64,000 bases of DNA, taken from positions 7,344,058-7,408,057 of the forward strand of contig NC_135153.1 in NCBI RefSeq assembly GCF_050948215.1, written 5' to 3'. The notes below the pieces were generated by a model, which saw nothing but the letters and a program-made list of their open reading frames with translations, did no database searches and was not told the DNA's origin. This document shows positions 36,238 to 48,200 of this stretch, piece after piece (within the stretch, counting starts at the first letter, position 1; each line of letters starts with the position of its first letter). Source of the DNA: Halictus rubicundus. Lineage: Eukaryota > Arthropoda > Insecta > Hymenoptera > Halictidae. Made by a program: the position numbers and the translations under genes.

Positions 36238-39200
36238 CGAGAGTGGCTCTCTCAGCGGGCGCCGGAGCGGTGTCCTTTTTGCCAGTCGGATAAATTAACG
36301 AGAATGACGATCGACGGCACTCCTCGCTGATTAGATCGTGTCAAAGAGACGACCGACATGATTTCGACCGAAGGAAAGACACGCGCTCGTCACACCGGTC
36401 GCTAAAGTGTTTCCTGCGGCTGCGTTAGGACACATGTTTATTTCACGGCTGTTAGCAGCAAATACCTCGGTTTTACGGTTAATTCTTCTGACGTCATAAC
36501 TAGCTTCTGTTTCGTCTGGCAAACTGCCAGCCAATGTCGCAAGCGCGTAAAATCTATAAAATGGCAATAGCTGATTTTGGAAATTAACCCATTTGCATCA
36601 TAAGGAAATATGAAAAGAAGGCCTTTATTATAAGAAAAAATCAGAATTACTACTTTCATCTCCAACAACACCCTCCATTTCTATTTTTTAGTTAAGGAAT
36701 AATGACAGTGACCAGGAAAATTGAGTATATATACGCTAATGATGCAAGTGGGTTAATAGAATACAAAACTGTATTAATTTCAAGCTATAAACACCATATA
36801 GACATTTCTTTTCTTAATGATTGTAACAAGCTGGAAATCATACAACAGTATTTTTAAATTCTTCGAATGCGTTTACCGTTCCGAGCATAAGCGAACAAAA
36901 TCGGCAGTCTACTGATTAATTATCCCAACAGGTGCGCGTTGCTCAAATAATTCTCTCTTCGGTTACGGCAATTTAATCGTGATCGGAAAAGGAACGAGAC
37001 TGCTCTCCATTGTAGCCCCGTTTATGATTGTTCGCCGACCGACCCAGATATCGAACGGCGCCGAGAGGAATCTGTTTGACGGTTATCCCGTGGCCGGGGT
37101 AAATTAATTAACAAGATCGGTATCAGCGTCGCAGATCGCGCAAGCCGATACTACTTACACGAGGAGCAACTAAAACCCGAACGCGCGCGTTGATCAATTA
37201 GCCTCTCTGCCTCCCGGGATCTCCCGGCTTAGCAGCTCTTCGCTTCACGCACTATTTTCTCGTTGGACAGGTTGCTCCTGGTATCCTACTTAAGCGGCCC
37301 GATGTCCTTAGAGATACCGTGGTGTGCCCGTATTACCCGTCGAATCATCCGTTCACCCATTTCCCGTAATTATCTGCACCGTTATCGTTGCGTCGACGAT
37401 CCGATCGATCCGCTAGGCGGGAAGTTTGCTCTCGGTCGCACGGTTTCGATCAGCGAGTATGCGAACCCCACCGGAGAGATCTCTTCCGGACAGTGCGTAC
37501 ACAATGTAGGAACCATTTTTTGACAGTGTGAAAACGGTAATTAATGTTCACGTTGCCTCTTTCCGAAGCGCGATCACGTTTTCGCCTGTTTCCGAAGAAA
37601 GTGTGCTCTTTCGCTCGGTTTCTAGAATAAATAGCGAAATATCAGAGAAAATTGGGTGAAGGCAGCTCGCTGTTTTCAATTATTGTTTAAACATACTTGA
37701 AAATACACCGGTGTATTAGGAGTACTCATAAGTAATCAATTATTTGCAAAGCATTCGTTTTGCCTTTAGTTCTGTACCGATCGTTGAAGAGGAAACTTCA
37801 GAAGGAACTTCAAAATATTCTAAAAAGTATCATTTTTTCTTACAACCCTGCAATAAAATGGCGGCGTCCGTACCTTCCGAGGATCATATTCGTCATTGCG
37901 TACTTTTTAGGGGTGCCCCTAATATTTAGGAGAGTCTAGAGAACAGTTCTAAGCAAGAATAATTGCCCGTTGGAATTAAAGCAGAATAAATTCTCAACTA
38001 CGTACAGTCGACACCCACACGCTCGTAACATGGACAATGCCGGGGAGATTATTTCGCAGAGTTTGATTAGACGCAGTTTCACAAGATTCAACTTCAGCGA
38101 AACGTTAGCTGCTCGACGACAGAGGTGGCGAGCCGCGAGTTCCATCGCGCTAATGGAAACGTTCGCGGAAATTAATTCCATCAGGGTTGCAACGGTCGAC
38201 CACGAAGGCCTCGCGAGGAATGAGTATAGCATTCTTAATGTATTTAGCGTGGAATGCGACTCCTACGAGCTGCGTTCACCGTCGGAAGTCTGCTATCGCC
38301 GGGCAACGGTCGTTTCTTTCATCTTCAACCACCATAATGTGCCTCCTAACCGCGCAAAAACGCGGACACTGTCGTTTATGCGGCAATTAAACTGCTGGGT
38401 GGCCTCGTTCCACGAACAGTGGCCCGTCTGTTCGAATTTTGGCAATGGATATTTCCCTTGAGAATTCAAATATTCACGTCGCGCATAATTATTAACCAAT
38501 TTGACAGATTACACTGGCCCGTTTTCGAACCAATCCTCAGGTCTTTCTCGTTCAGGGAGTTCGACAATAGGAACCCTATTCGGTTCCGCGGACGTACCGA
38601 TTTAGATAACAGAGATTCGAGGCGGTGATCCACGGTCGGTTTTGTAAACAGACGATCGTCTCGCTATCAATTCAACTGACAAAAGTCTATCATCTTCGGT
38701 TAGGAGGTGAATAGCCCGGCATTTAAGTCTGCAGGCCAGGCCAGCCATAAATCAACGGCGCGCGAGTGAAAACAAGCTATCGGGAATGCTGAAGGATGAA
38801 CACAGGGGGTTCGTTGAAAGGCATGAAATCCGCGAACCACGGGCAATTTTCATCCAGGGTCGCGGATTCTCCCGTTCCCCTCTCTCCTCTCTTTCGGAGA
38901 GTGTGTTTAACCGGCCGGCCGCGTAGCGGTTTTCCTACGGCGTCGTTTACAACCAGCATTCTTGGCAGGATTGCGGAATGTGGATCGCAGGCACGCGAAT
39001 GACAACTCCGAAAGGACATTCCTGATCGTTGCTGCTGTGCACCGTCGGCGAAAGATTCCCGGTGTTTCGTCATCGTTTAAGGAATCAACCGGCTACCGCC
39101 TGTCCAGCTTCACCGTTAAAACCTGTACAGCCTCCGGTCAACTGTTCCCGATGATCTAGGAGGCTCGTTTTCTCGTTTAGTCCGAGGATCGAGCGATCCC

Positions 39201-42200
39201 GCGCCGTCCTCCGAGGATCAGCAGCTCCTTACGCGACGCCCTCCAGCTGGAAACCCTTTCTCGAGGATCTGAACATACCCTAGATCTCTCGACACAGGCT
39301 CCAAGAGCTCTTACGTCTCCCTGACGACGTAAAGTCTTAGCTAGCGGATCAAACAATTAAGCACTATAACAAATTCGACGAATCTTACGTGCCTCAGCGC
39401 TAGGAGTTACGATACTTCCCTGTAACATTCTTCGGCGAAAAAAATGCTGACAGCGAAGGTGTTAAACAATGAAACAAAGCAAAGTAAAAATCTTGCGAAT
39501 CAGTTTCAAGCGAACAGGGGGCAAACAAGAAGTTGTTTTTCCCAAAATAATACGTTGATGTTGACGATTGTACATAGCTACTCATTTTTATCATAAGCGC
39601 ATAAAATCCGCCGTCTAATCGCGAGAAACCGAGACACCGGGTAATCGAACATCGAGAACTGGTTCAAGCGCGGAGGAGAATCATTGTTTTCCAAGAAGCT
39701 GTCCCGATCGATAATAAAGTTCCTGTCCCTGAATCGATCGATAAAGATATCTGTCGTGTAAATAATCCGCCGAAACGAGGATGCTATCGGACGCGGCCGG
39801 CGATAGCATACTCGGGAACGATCGTTTCCAATATCGCGGCAATAAACGAGGCTTTGGTACTGCGACCGACGCACTCAAGATACGAGAAGTCAATGTGTTG
39901 CGAAACGTTTCTCTCTCGCTGAACGCCGAGACTTATCTTTCGGGGACGTAATTAGCCGTTTATAACTTCATCGTTCGCCAACATGGCGGACGGCGCCGAA
40001 ACGGAGACAGAAAAGTTTGGGGAATAGATCGGAAACGTACAAGGCCGAGATGAATCTCTCGGAGGGGGACAGAACGGAAGCAGGATCAAAGAAACAAAAA
40101 GAGAGAGAGAGAGAACGGGAGAGAAAGACTGCGAGGCAGAGAGAGAGAGAGAGAGAGAGAGAGGGACCGAGGGAGAAAGAAGGGTCAGCGACCGAAGCGA
40201 AACTTGCTAGACCGTGAGCCCCGCAGATGTGAAATGAAACCAGACGGCGGCAGATACGTTGCCCCTGTGAGGATTATTTCGCGTTAGATCGCTCGAGGAA
40301 ATATTTTCGACTCGGGACGAAAGCAAGAGTCCCAGAAGACGCTGGTCCTCCACGATCTTCTCTCCTCCGAGTCGATTGGTCGCGACAGCCTGATTCTTAA
40401 GAGCCAAGAGTAGTCACGTGACTTTGCAGAGTCAGCAGGTCGATAACTTCTGTATAATTTCCGTTCACAGCCTTCAGCCATTGACTTAAGATCCGACGAG
40501 TCTTAAGTCTGTGACTAAACTTGTCACATTTTTCGCTCTGTATTATCGATATCATGAATTCTGAAACGTGCTTCGAGTTTTCGGCTTTATTTCGCAGAGA
40601 ATCAAGACAAACGTATAGCTCAATTTGTAGCTGGAGATATTTTCTAGCGCGCGCCACTCTCGATTTCATCCAGAAAACTCATCCAACGGCATAAAAATGC
40701 TCGGACTCCGCCGCAAGCGCATCGTCAATTTTTGGCCTACTTCTAACGCTTATATTACCAAATATCCGCATAATCTCGTCAGCTGATGAACAGCGCGCGC
40801 TAGACTGAACCTTCCTCTTTCGAAAGAGCCCTTTTCCAGCGACAAAATATTCTCATATAAGGACAGGAAAATTTGAGGCACGTGAAACCATTTTACGCCT
40901 ATTTTTGTCGGTAACCTGGTCACTCTACCTTATCGCGAATCTACAAAGAAAATTTTCTCATTTTCTATGCCGCACAGATGGAGACGATACCGGAGGACGT
41001 TGAATTATTAAGTTGTACAGGCCGCGACAACTCGAAAATTCGGCGAACCCCGAATGACAATTTCGAAAATTAGCATTTCGATTTGAAGATTTCACTCAAG
41101 ATTTGTACGATATCGTCGGCTTCTTCGGAAGAACTCGGTGATCGGGAGCTGCGTTTTGAGCCGCCCTGTAACAGCTAAACTATGAGTTTCGGTGAAAGTG
41201 CATGGCAGAACGTGGCATTTCTTCGTAATTATCGTGGAAGGGAACCGGGAATCGACACACGGCAGCGTTACCGATTATTCGTCGCGAGCAAAATGTCCCA
41301 CTTCGCCGACGATAACCCTTTTCTCGTGTCTAAGTCGCGATAACGGAGCAACTGTTTGACCAGAGGAATAATTGGAGCATGCGAGACAACCTTATCAGCT
41401 CGCGAATTAATGTCGCACCGCGTCTGCAAATAGCCGAGATAGCGCGATCGAAAAATTTCAGACGAAGGTCTGGCTACACGCTGTTCCAGAAATCACAGAT
41501 TTTTTCTGAGCTTCAGATTACCAATAAGACTCCGGATCGCCGTCCTCGGTCTTCGAGAATTTTTGCATAGAATTTTAGAAGAATTGCTTGAATCTAAAAT
41601 TTTGAGTAGTTGAAATATATTTTAGAGAGTCTTGAGTGCTATAAATGCATGGAATTTCGCGGTGCTTTCTTGCCAGCCCGATTTCTCACGCGGCACCATG
41701 AAAAATTAATGTGTATTTGGAGGGGGGATCGATAAATATTTGGTTTTCAAGTTAACCGCGTTTTTACACCGGCGACCTCGTATGCATTTCCCAGGTTTCT
41801 CTTTTTAGCGCCGGCCAGAGAAAGCAGTACAGGGTGTTGCAAAAGTACGGACGCGAATTTGAATCGAGGAAAATCGAAAATGGTATTTTCAGTTCGACAC
41901 TGTACATTAACGGAATCGCGACTCTGTTTAAAATCTACACAATACATTCCGGCAATCTAACAGAAAATTTGAACGCACAAGAATCGCGAGAAATTCATTG
42001 AATAATACACGACCGTTCAAAGATGGGGGTCACGGGGCCCATTAAAACGTCCGCCGAAATTTACTGTACCAGTCGGAGGATATTTTTGCCCGTTTTACGG
42101 TCGTTCCGTCGTTTCGTTCGTAATTGACAAACCACTTGATTACATTCGCGGTACAGGGTGACTGTAAGATACGCAACCGAGACCGTAAGTCCAGCGAAAC

Positions 42201-45200
42201 GGGCGCCGCGCCGGTATGAAGACACTTTTGCCGTGTTTATGGGCATTTTGTTCGAGCGATTAACACCGGTCCCCGCTTCTGGAACGTCCCGTAACGCATC
42301 GGGGACCCTATTTCGAGTTTTCTTGATTTTACAACGACCGTGAGCGAGGAGCAGCGGGAGTTCCCTTGACAGGGAATCGCGTAATGGCCATCGGGGCCAT
42401 CGGCATCGCGAAACAGTCGTAAAACCAAAGGACGCGGCCCCAACCTCCTAACGGAGCGGACGCGCAACGGCGTGTCCATTTTCGTCGTCGAACTTCTCTT
42501 TTAGTTATCGCCGGTGCCGTTGCACGCCACTTATTGTTTACAGTACCCGAGGCTTGCCCCACTTTATCGCCGTTTGCCGGAATTTACTGCCGGATGCAAA
42601 TTGGAACATTTTCTTTCACTCGCGAGCTGCCCGTTAAAAAGCTACAAACCGCGCTTGCAGAAGAAACTTCCAGCTCGTACTTTCCACTGTTATTAACCCT
42701 TTCGACTCGAATGGCGACTCCGAGGCGCCACTAGACGTTACCGTGCCGTAAATCACGACAAATTTTACGTCGTTGAATTTGTTTGGGTTTAATGGATCGA
42801 TGAAATGCTGAGTGTGGCCGTCCTGCAAGTCTCAGAAGACTGCGTATGCATTTGTGAAGAACTCGAGAAGATGAAATTGAAAACACTGATGAGCAGACTT
42901 TTATCATTAGGAAAAATAAAAATGTTCTGCATCATATCGCAAAAAATAGGAACCACATAGAAGTATCTTTTATTTTATAATCCCTTCGCTACACAGTGAT
43001 TTCTCCATATATGTCGCCAAGGCTTGGATGATAAACGTCACGGAATTATCCCCACTACCACGGGATATACCCGGTAAGGGGCCACGAAGCTCGAGAGGCC
43101 TCGAGGAGTGTAAACTCGTCTCCTGGACGATATATGTCGCCGACAGGACCCGTGTTGTTGACAGATATCGAGAATTCACTGTATTGTGTTCGGAGAATTT
43201 TTAATTTTCCTGTGACGATATATTATATCTTTTCGGACTTTGTAAGAGGGGTTGTATTTAATAGCATGCTGCGACGATGAACACTGCTGTCGTGGCAATC
43301 GTTAAGTGTTAAGGAGATTGATTACAATCTGCAGTACCTGATAGAAATCGGTAGACCGTACCGTGTGCCATTTTATGGAAAACGCACGCTTCGAGGAACA
43401 CGTCCGGCAATTAACGGACGATAATTGTGGAGCCGGATGATAAAACGACGGCATGGCACCGGTTCGGTGTGGGGGGACGTCGAGAAGCGAAGAAACAGTT
43501 GACAAGAATGAAATATTGACCTCTCGAAGCGCAATTTGTCATCGTCGCGCGTCGTGTCGCAGCGCGGCGCAGCGTGTTTGCACTTCGCGGTTCCGCGGCA
43601 TACCTAACTCGAGTCGCAGCCGCCGCGACGCGCGACGGTATCGAAAGTACCAGAGTTTACCGTACGGTGTAGCTTTAATTGCTCCCCAAGCTCGCGTCCG
43701 CGTATTTTGCACTTTTTCTACACGATTAGCAACATGTTTTACGTAAGTGGCTGCACCGCTATGGCTCACGTAACAGAGTATGGAGCGGCGATACACGACA
43801 CGCGGGACGTGTCTTTTCCGTGAATAACTTTCCACGGTTGGATCGCGATCCGATCGATTGGTCACGATCGTCCGCGATCGAGCGTATTCCCCCGGAGGAA
43901 TCCTGTCCCTCGAACGGGAACCATAATCTCTGGACTGCGGATCTTCATGCGAAATAAAAATTCTTGGCATTGATTATTTCTCGTTTTGGTGGCTTCGTTA
44001 AATTGTAAGAAGGATGCTGATATCCTTAGATTCTTTTTTAGCACTTGAGTGCCAATGCCCATAAAAGTCACGCAGAATAATACAGTGAATTCTCGATATA
44101 TGTCAACAACACGGGTCTCGCCAGCGTCGTTTATCGTCCAGGAGACGTACCGAGCCGTGTTATCTGTACCCCGCGGTAGTGGGGATAATTCCGCGACGTT
44201 TATCGTCCAGGCCTTGGCGACACATATAGAGAAATCACTGTACAAGTATAGAAAAGACAATGTATATTGTAACAGTAACATTTGTAACATTTTCACACCT
44301 TGTAGATCTGAATGAAATTTAGTTTAATTAGTAGATCAAAAAATAGTGTAAATGCTTCAACTCCGCAGTCTAATAATCCCCGATCTACTGTCGCGAACAG
44401 GACACCTAACCCGGGCCGAGGAACCGCGAGACGAATCAATTCGCAATTGGGACCATAATTGCCTCGCGAGATCGATGGCCAAAAAATCGGCCGATAAACC
44501 GAAATAACGGCTTCATCGGGCTTCGTTGCGGAGTTGTTGATCTCCGAGATCCATCCGGAGGCAATAACACTTAAAGTCGGTGCTCTCGTGGCAGCCACGC
44601 CCAATCGCGCCGAGGATCGATCATCGTCGACTTTATCTCTCGCGTAACAATTAACCTCGCGATTGTAATACCGAAATTCTGATTATTCTACAAAGTTTGC
44701 CATCTTCCCTCCTTAAGGGCGCACGATTTTTCTACCGGATGAGATCGCGAGAGTTCTATCGTCTTCGTCGGCACTAAAACGCGATGCTAACGAGGAAACC
44801 CATTTCTAGGCGTACCTTTGGGCGACTTTTATGTTGAAGCTGCAATTAAAGAAGAAAGCGGAGCGCAGAGAGATACAGTCTATTGTTTTCCAGCGGAGGT
44901 GTTTAGATTAAAACAACGTCAAGCAAATGAAATATTACTTTTTCCTTTATCGCCGCTCTCATCGCCGGTATGCAACCGTATTAACCACGAATAAGGGAGA
45001 GTGCAAGCCCCTAGAAAGTCGGGGAAATTTGCGAAAGTGCTGGAAAGTGTTGCTCAAAACTGTCTTTTGTTTGGTTTTCACTTGGCACGAGCGCAACACG
45101 CTATCGAATCTGCATCGTCCTCCACACCGAGCAGGCTTAATCGATTAATCTAGTTTATCTGCGATCTATAAACTGGTAATATTAAAACAAAATTCGAGTC

Positions 45201-48200
45201 GAAAGTCACCGAACCAGTTGGGGGATGGTGTGTACGTTCGACTCGAGATAGTTTTTTTTCCCGATGAAACGACAGGTTTCATAGATCCGAAGCGTTCACG
45301 AGAATTCCGCGTAAGGTCGCCGCGCAATGGGAAAACCGAGTGCCGGAGCGACGCGACGACGGAACGTGCTCCGATCTGGAACACGTGAGACCGTGAGACA
45401 GGGAACGAGACGTGGGACGGGTCTGCGTAGCTTCCGGTAACAGGAGAATCCGATGACGACCGTCTTTCTTGATCGAATCGAACGGAGACGAACCGGCTCG
45501 CCTGGTCAACGTTCTGCCTTCTCGCCTTACGTTCCGCCGCAGTCTCTACGCCAGCCGAGAAAAATCCAACGCTATCTTGTAGCTCGTGAAATTCTGCACG
45601 GAAAACAGCCGAACTAATCTTCCACTGGAAGCTTCCCTTTTCCTGCGAATCGAGCTCGAAGCGCACACCCGAGCAAGTCGCGCGAATACGAAAATGCCAG
45701 CCGCCCCTTTGAAGCGGATTTCCTGGAGAAGGAAGCCTCGCAGGGAAAAAATGTTCTATACTGTCTTGCAGCTCGGGAAATTCTGCACCGAAAATACCGG
45801 AAGTAATTTTTCTGTGGAAGCTTCCGTTTTCCTGCGAATCGAGCTCCAAGCGCACACCCGAGCAAGTCGCGCGAATAGGAAAACGCCAGCCTCCCCTTTG
45901 AAGCGGATTTCCTGGAGAACGAAGCCTCGCAGGGAAAAAATGTTCTATACTGTCTTGCAGCTCGGGAAATTCTGCACCGAAAATACCGGAAGTAATTTTT
46001 CTGTGGAAGCTTCCGTTTTCCTGCGAATCGAGCTCGAAGCACACACCCGAGCAAGTCGCGCGAATAGGAAAACGCCAGTCGCCACTTTGAAGCGGATTTC
46101 CTGGAGAACGAAGCCTCCCAAGGAAAAACGCTCTATACTGTCTTGTAGCTCGTGAAATTCTGCACCGAAAATACCCGAAGTAATTTTGCTTTGGAAGCTT
46201 CCGTTTTCGAGCCAAGCGAGCTCGAAGAGACAGATACGCGAGAGCCACTTTGAAGCGGATTTCTTGGCGAACGAAGCCTCGCAGGGAAAATGTTCCTTCA
46301 CGATTTCTCTCCGTTTTTTCGCGTAGAATGATTCGATAAGAGTTACGATAGGGGTCGAGTAGGCGGGTATCGAGTTACGAGCAAAGATGCGCGTGAATTA
46401 TCGACGTTGCCGTGCGTTCGGCCGGTTCCAAGTGTATAAACGCGCTACGCCGGGCGTTTGCGATGCGTATAAAACTATTATGTCATAAGCTACGAGGCAC
46501 AGAGGCCATTCACGGGGAGTTTACACTTACGAGGCTTCGTGGGGAGTTCCGCGTCTACGTAGGACGTCGCGAAACTGCGAGCCTCGTTCGAGAACGTGCA
46601 CGTAAATTCGAAAGAAATTGCGCCGACAGTATGTTAACAGCTCGTTCTTGATTATTACAAGTATAACAATTTGTTCGATTTATCCACCGAGGATAATCTC
46701 TGGGATTATACGTGCCCCGGGAATAAAGAAGATTGTACTTTTTATGCCTCGAATGTAAATCAATATAGAATTGTTCAACAAAACAGGAATCTACAGCAAT
46801 TTTTCTACTTGTCAACGGGAATACACGCAAGGTGTGGACAAGGAACTTTAAGTTGCAAAATAGTTATTTGCACTGACAAGAGATAGATGTTGGCTAATCT
46901 CTGGACCGCACCGCGTGCGCAAAAATCGCAGAACCGAAGGGGTACCGGCGATCGGTAGCGACCGAGCGATCGATCACCGGCTAATAGTCGTTTATTAATG
47001 TCCAGGATCGCGGAAAAATTGGTGCCGGAGAAAATTTCAATTTTCGCTTATGCAACCCGCGTTCCTTACATAACGTCGCCGCCGAGAATGTTGCTGGGAC
47101 AATCGTGAAAGCGTGAGAATAATTTTCTGGCTTCTCCTCCGCGAACAATTAGATCTATCGACGTAATGAATGAAGCCGAACCGAGGAGCTCCACGGTCCT
47201 TTGAACGAAGCGATTTAATCTTCCAGGAATCCGTTGCGATTTTACCGGTGTACAGGTCGTTCTAAAACTACCGTAGCGATCGCGTACCAACGGTTCTGAC
47301 GAACTGTTTCAGCTGCTTTCAATGGACTAATTTTTAAAGAATCGCCGTAGGTGATCTTACCTTGGTGTGAAGAAACGCCAGAGACTTGTTCACGTTCTCG
47401 ATCTTGTGCACTCGCATGCGGCCATTGTTCGGCTTCGCCAGTCGCTCGCCAGAGATGATCTCGAGCAGCTTCAAAAGCTTCTTGCCGTCCGCCAGGTCCG
47501 TGAACAGGTCGTCCACTTCCATGCGCGCCTGGAAAAACAATTCTTCGATCAGAATCAGGTGCGTTTCGAAGGGAGCGATTTAATTTCAAGGAGTTACACT
47601 TTGAGATTCCAGGAGCGCCCCGGGGTCTCTGGAAATTGTGGGGGGTAGTGCTAGAGCCCTAGGAACGCTGTGGAGTCTTTGGGAGCACTATGGATCCTTT
47701 GGGAGCACTATGGAGCTCTTGGGAGCACTATGGAGTTCATGGGAGCACTATGGAATCCATGGGAGCACTATTGAGTCCTTGGGAGCACTGTGGAGTCCTT
47801 GGGAACACTGTGGAGTCCTTGGGAATACTACGAAATACTTGGGAGCCCTGTGGAGTACTTGGGAGTCCTGTGGAGTACTTGGAAGTCCTGTGGAGTGTTT
47901 GGGAGCACTGTGGAGTTCTTAGAAACACTATGGAGTACTTGGGAGCCCTGTGGAGTACTTGGGAGTCCTGTGGAGTCTTGGGAGTCCTGTGGAGCCTTTG
48001 GGAGTACTATGGAGCCCTTGGGAGCACTGTGGAGTCCTTGGAAATACTACGAAATACTTGGGAGCCCTGTGGAATACTTGGGAGCACTATGGAGTCCTTG
48101 GGAGCCCTATGGAATTCTTAGGAGCACTATGGAGTCCTCGGGAGCCCTATGGAATTCTTAGGAACACTATGGAGTACTTGGAAGCCCTGTGGAGTCCTTG

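Larger units (their letters stand above)
30934..47360 (-). other. kst: 16.4-kb karst intron between CH1 exons
   Basis: No protein-coding gene is supported inside. About a third is accounted for by the elements listed separately; the rest is AT/CpG-mixed sequence. Intervals with nothing recognised are 30934-31733, 33171-34540, 35467-36183, 36757-37715, 37923-40090, 40951-42691, 44373-45571 and 46301-47360. Solo ends of the hAT-type MITE family lie near 36902 (GGCAGTCTA) and 39602 (ATAAAATCCGCCGTCTA). A large first intron near the start of a developmental cytoskeletal gene is a usual place for enhancers, but no specific site is shown. Confidence 0.7.

Noticed and set aside
45166..46248. 360-codon open frame on the minus strand
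   Set aside because: It is carried by a 189-bp tandem repeat whose unit length is a multiple of three. Overlapping long frames on both strands are expected, and there is no known domain.
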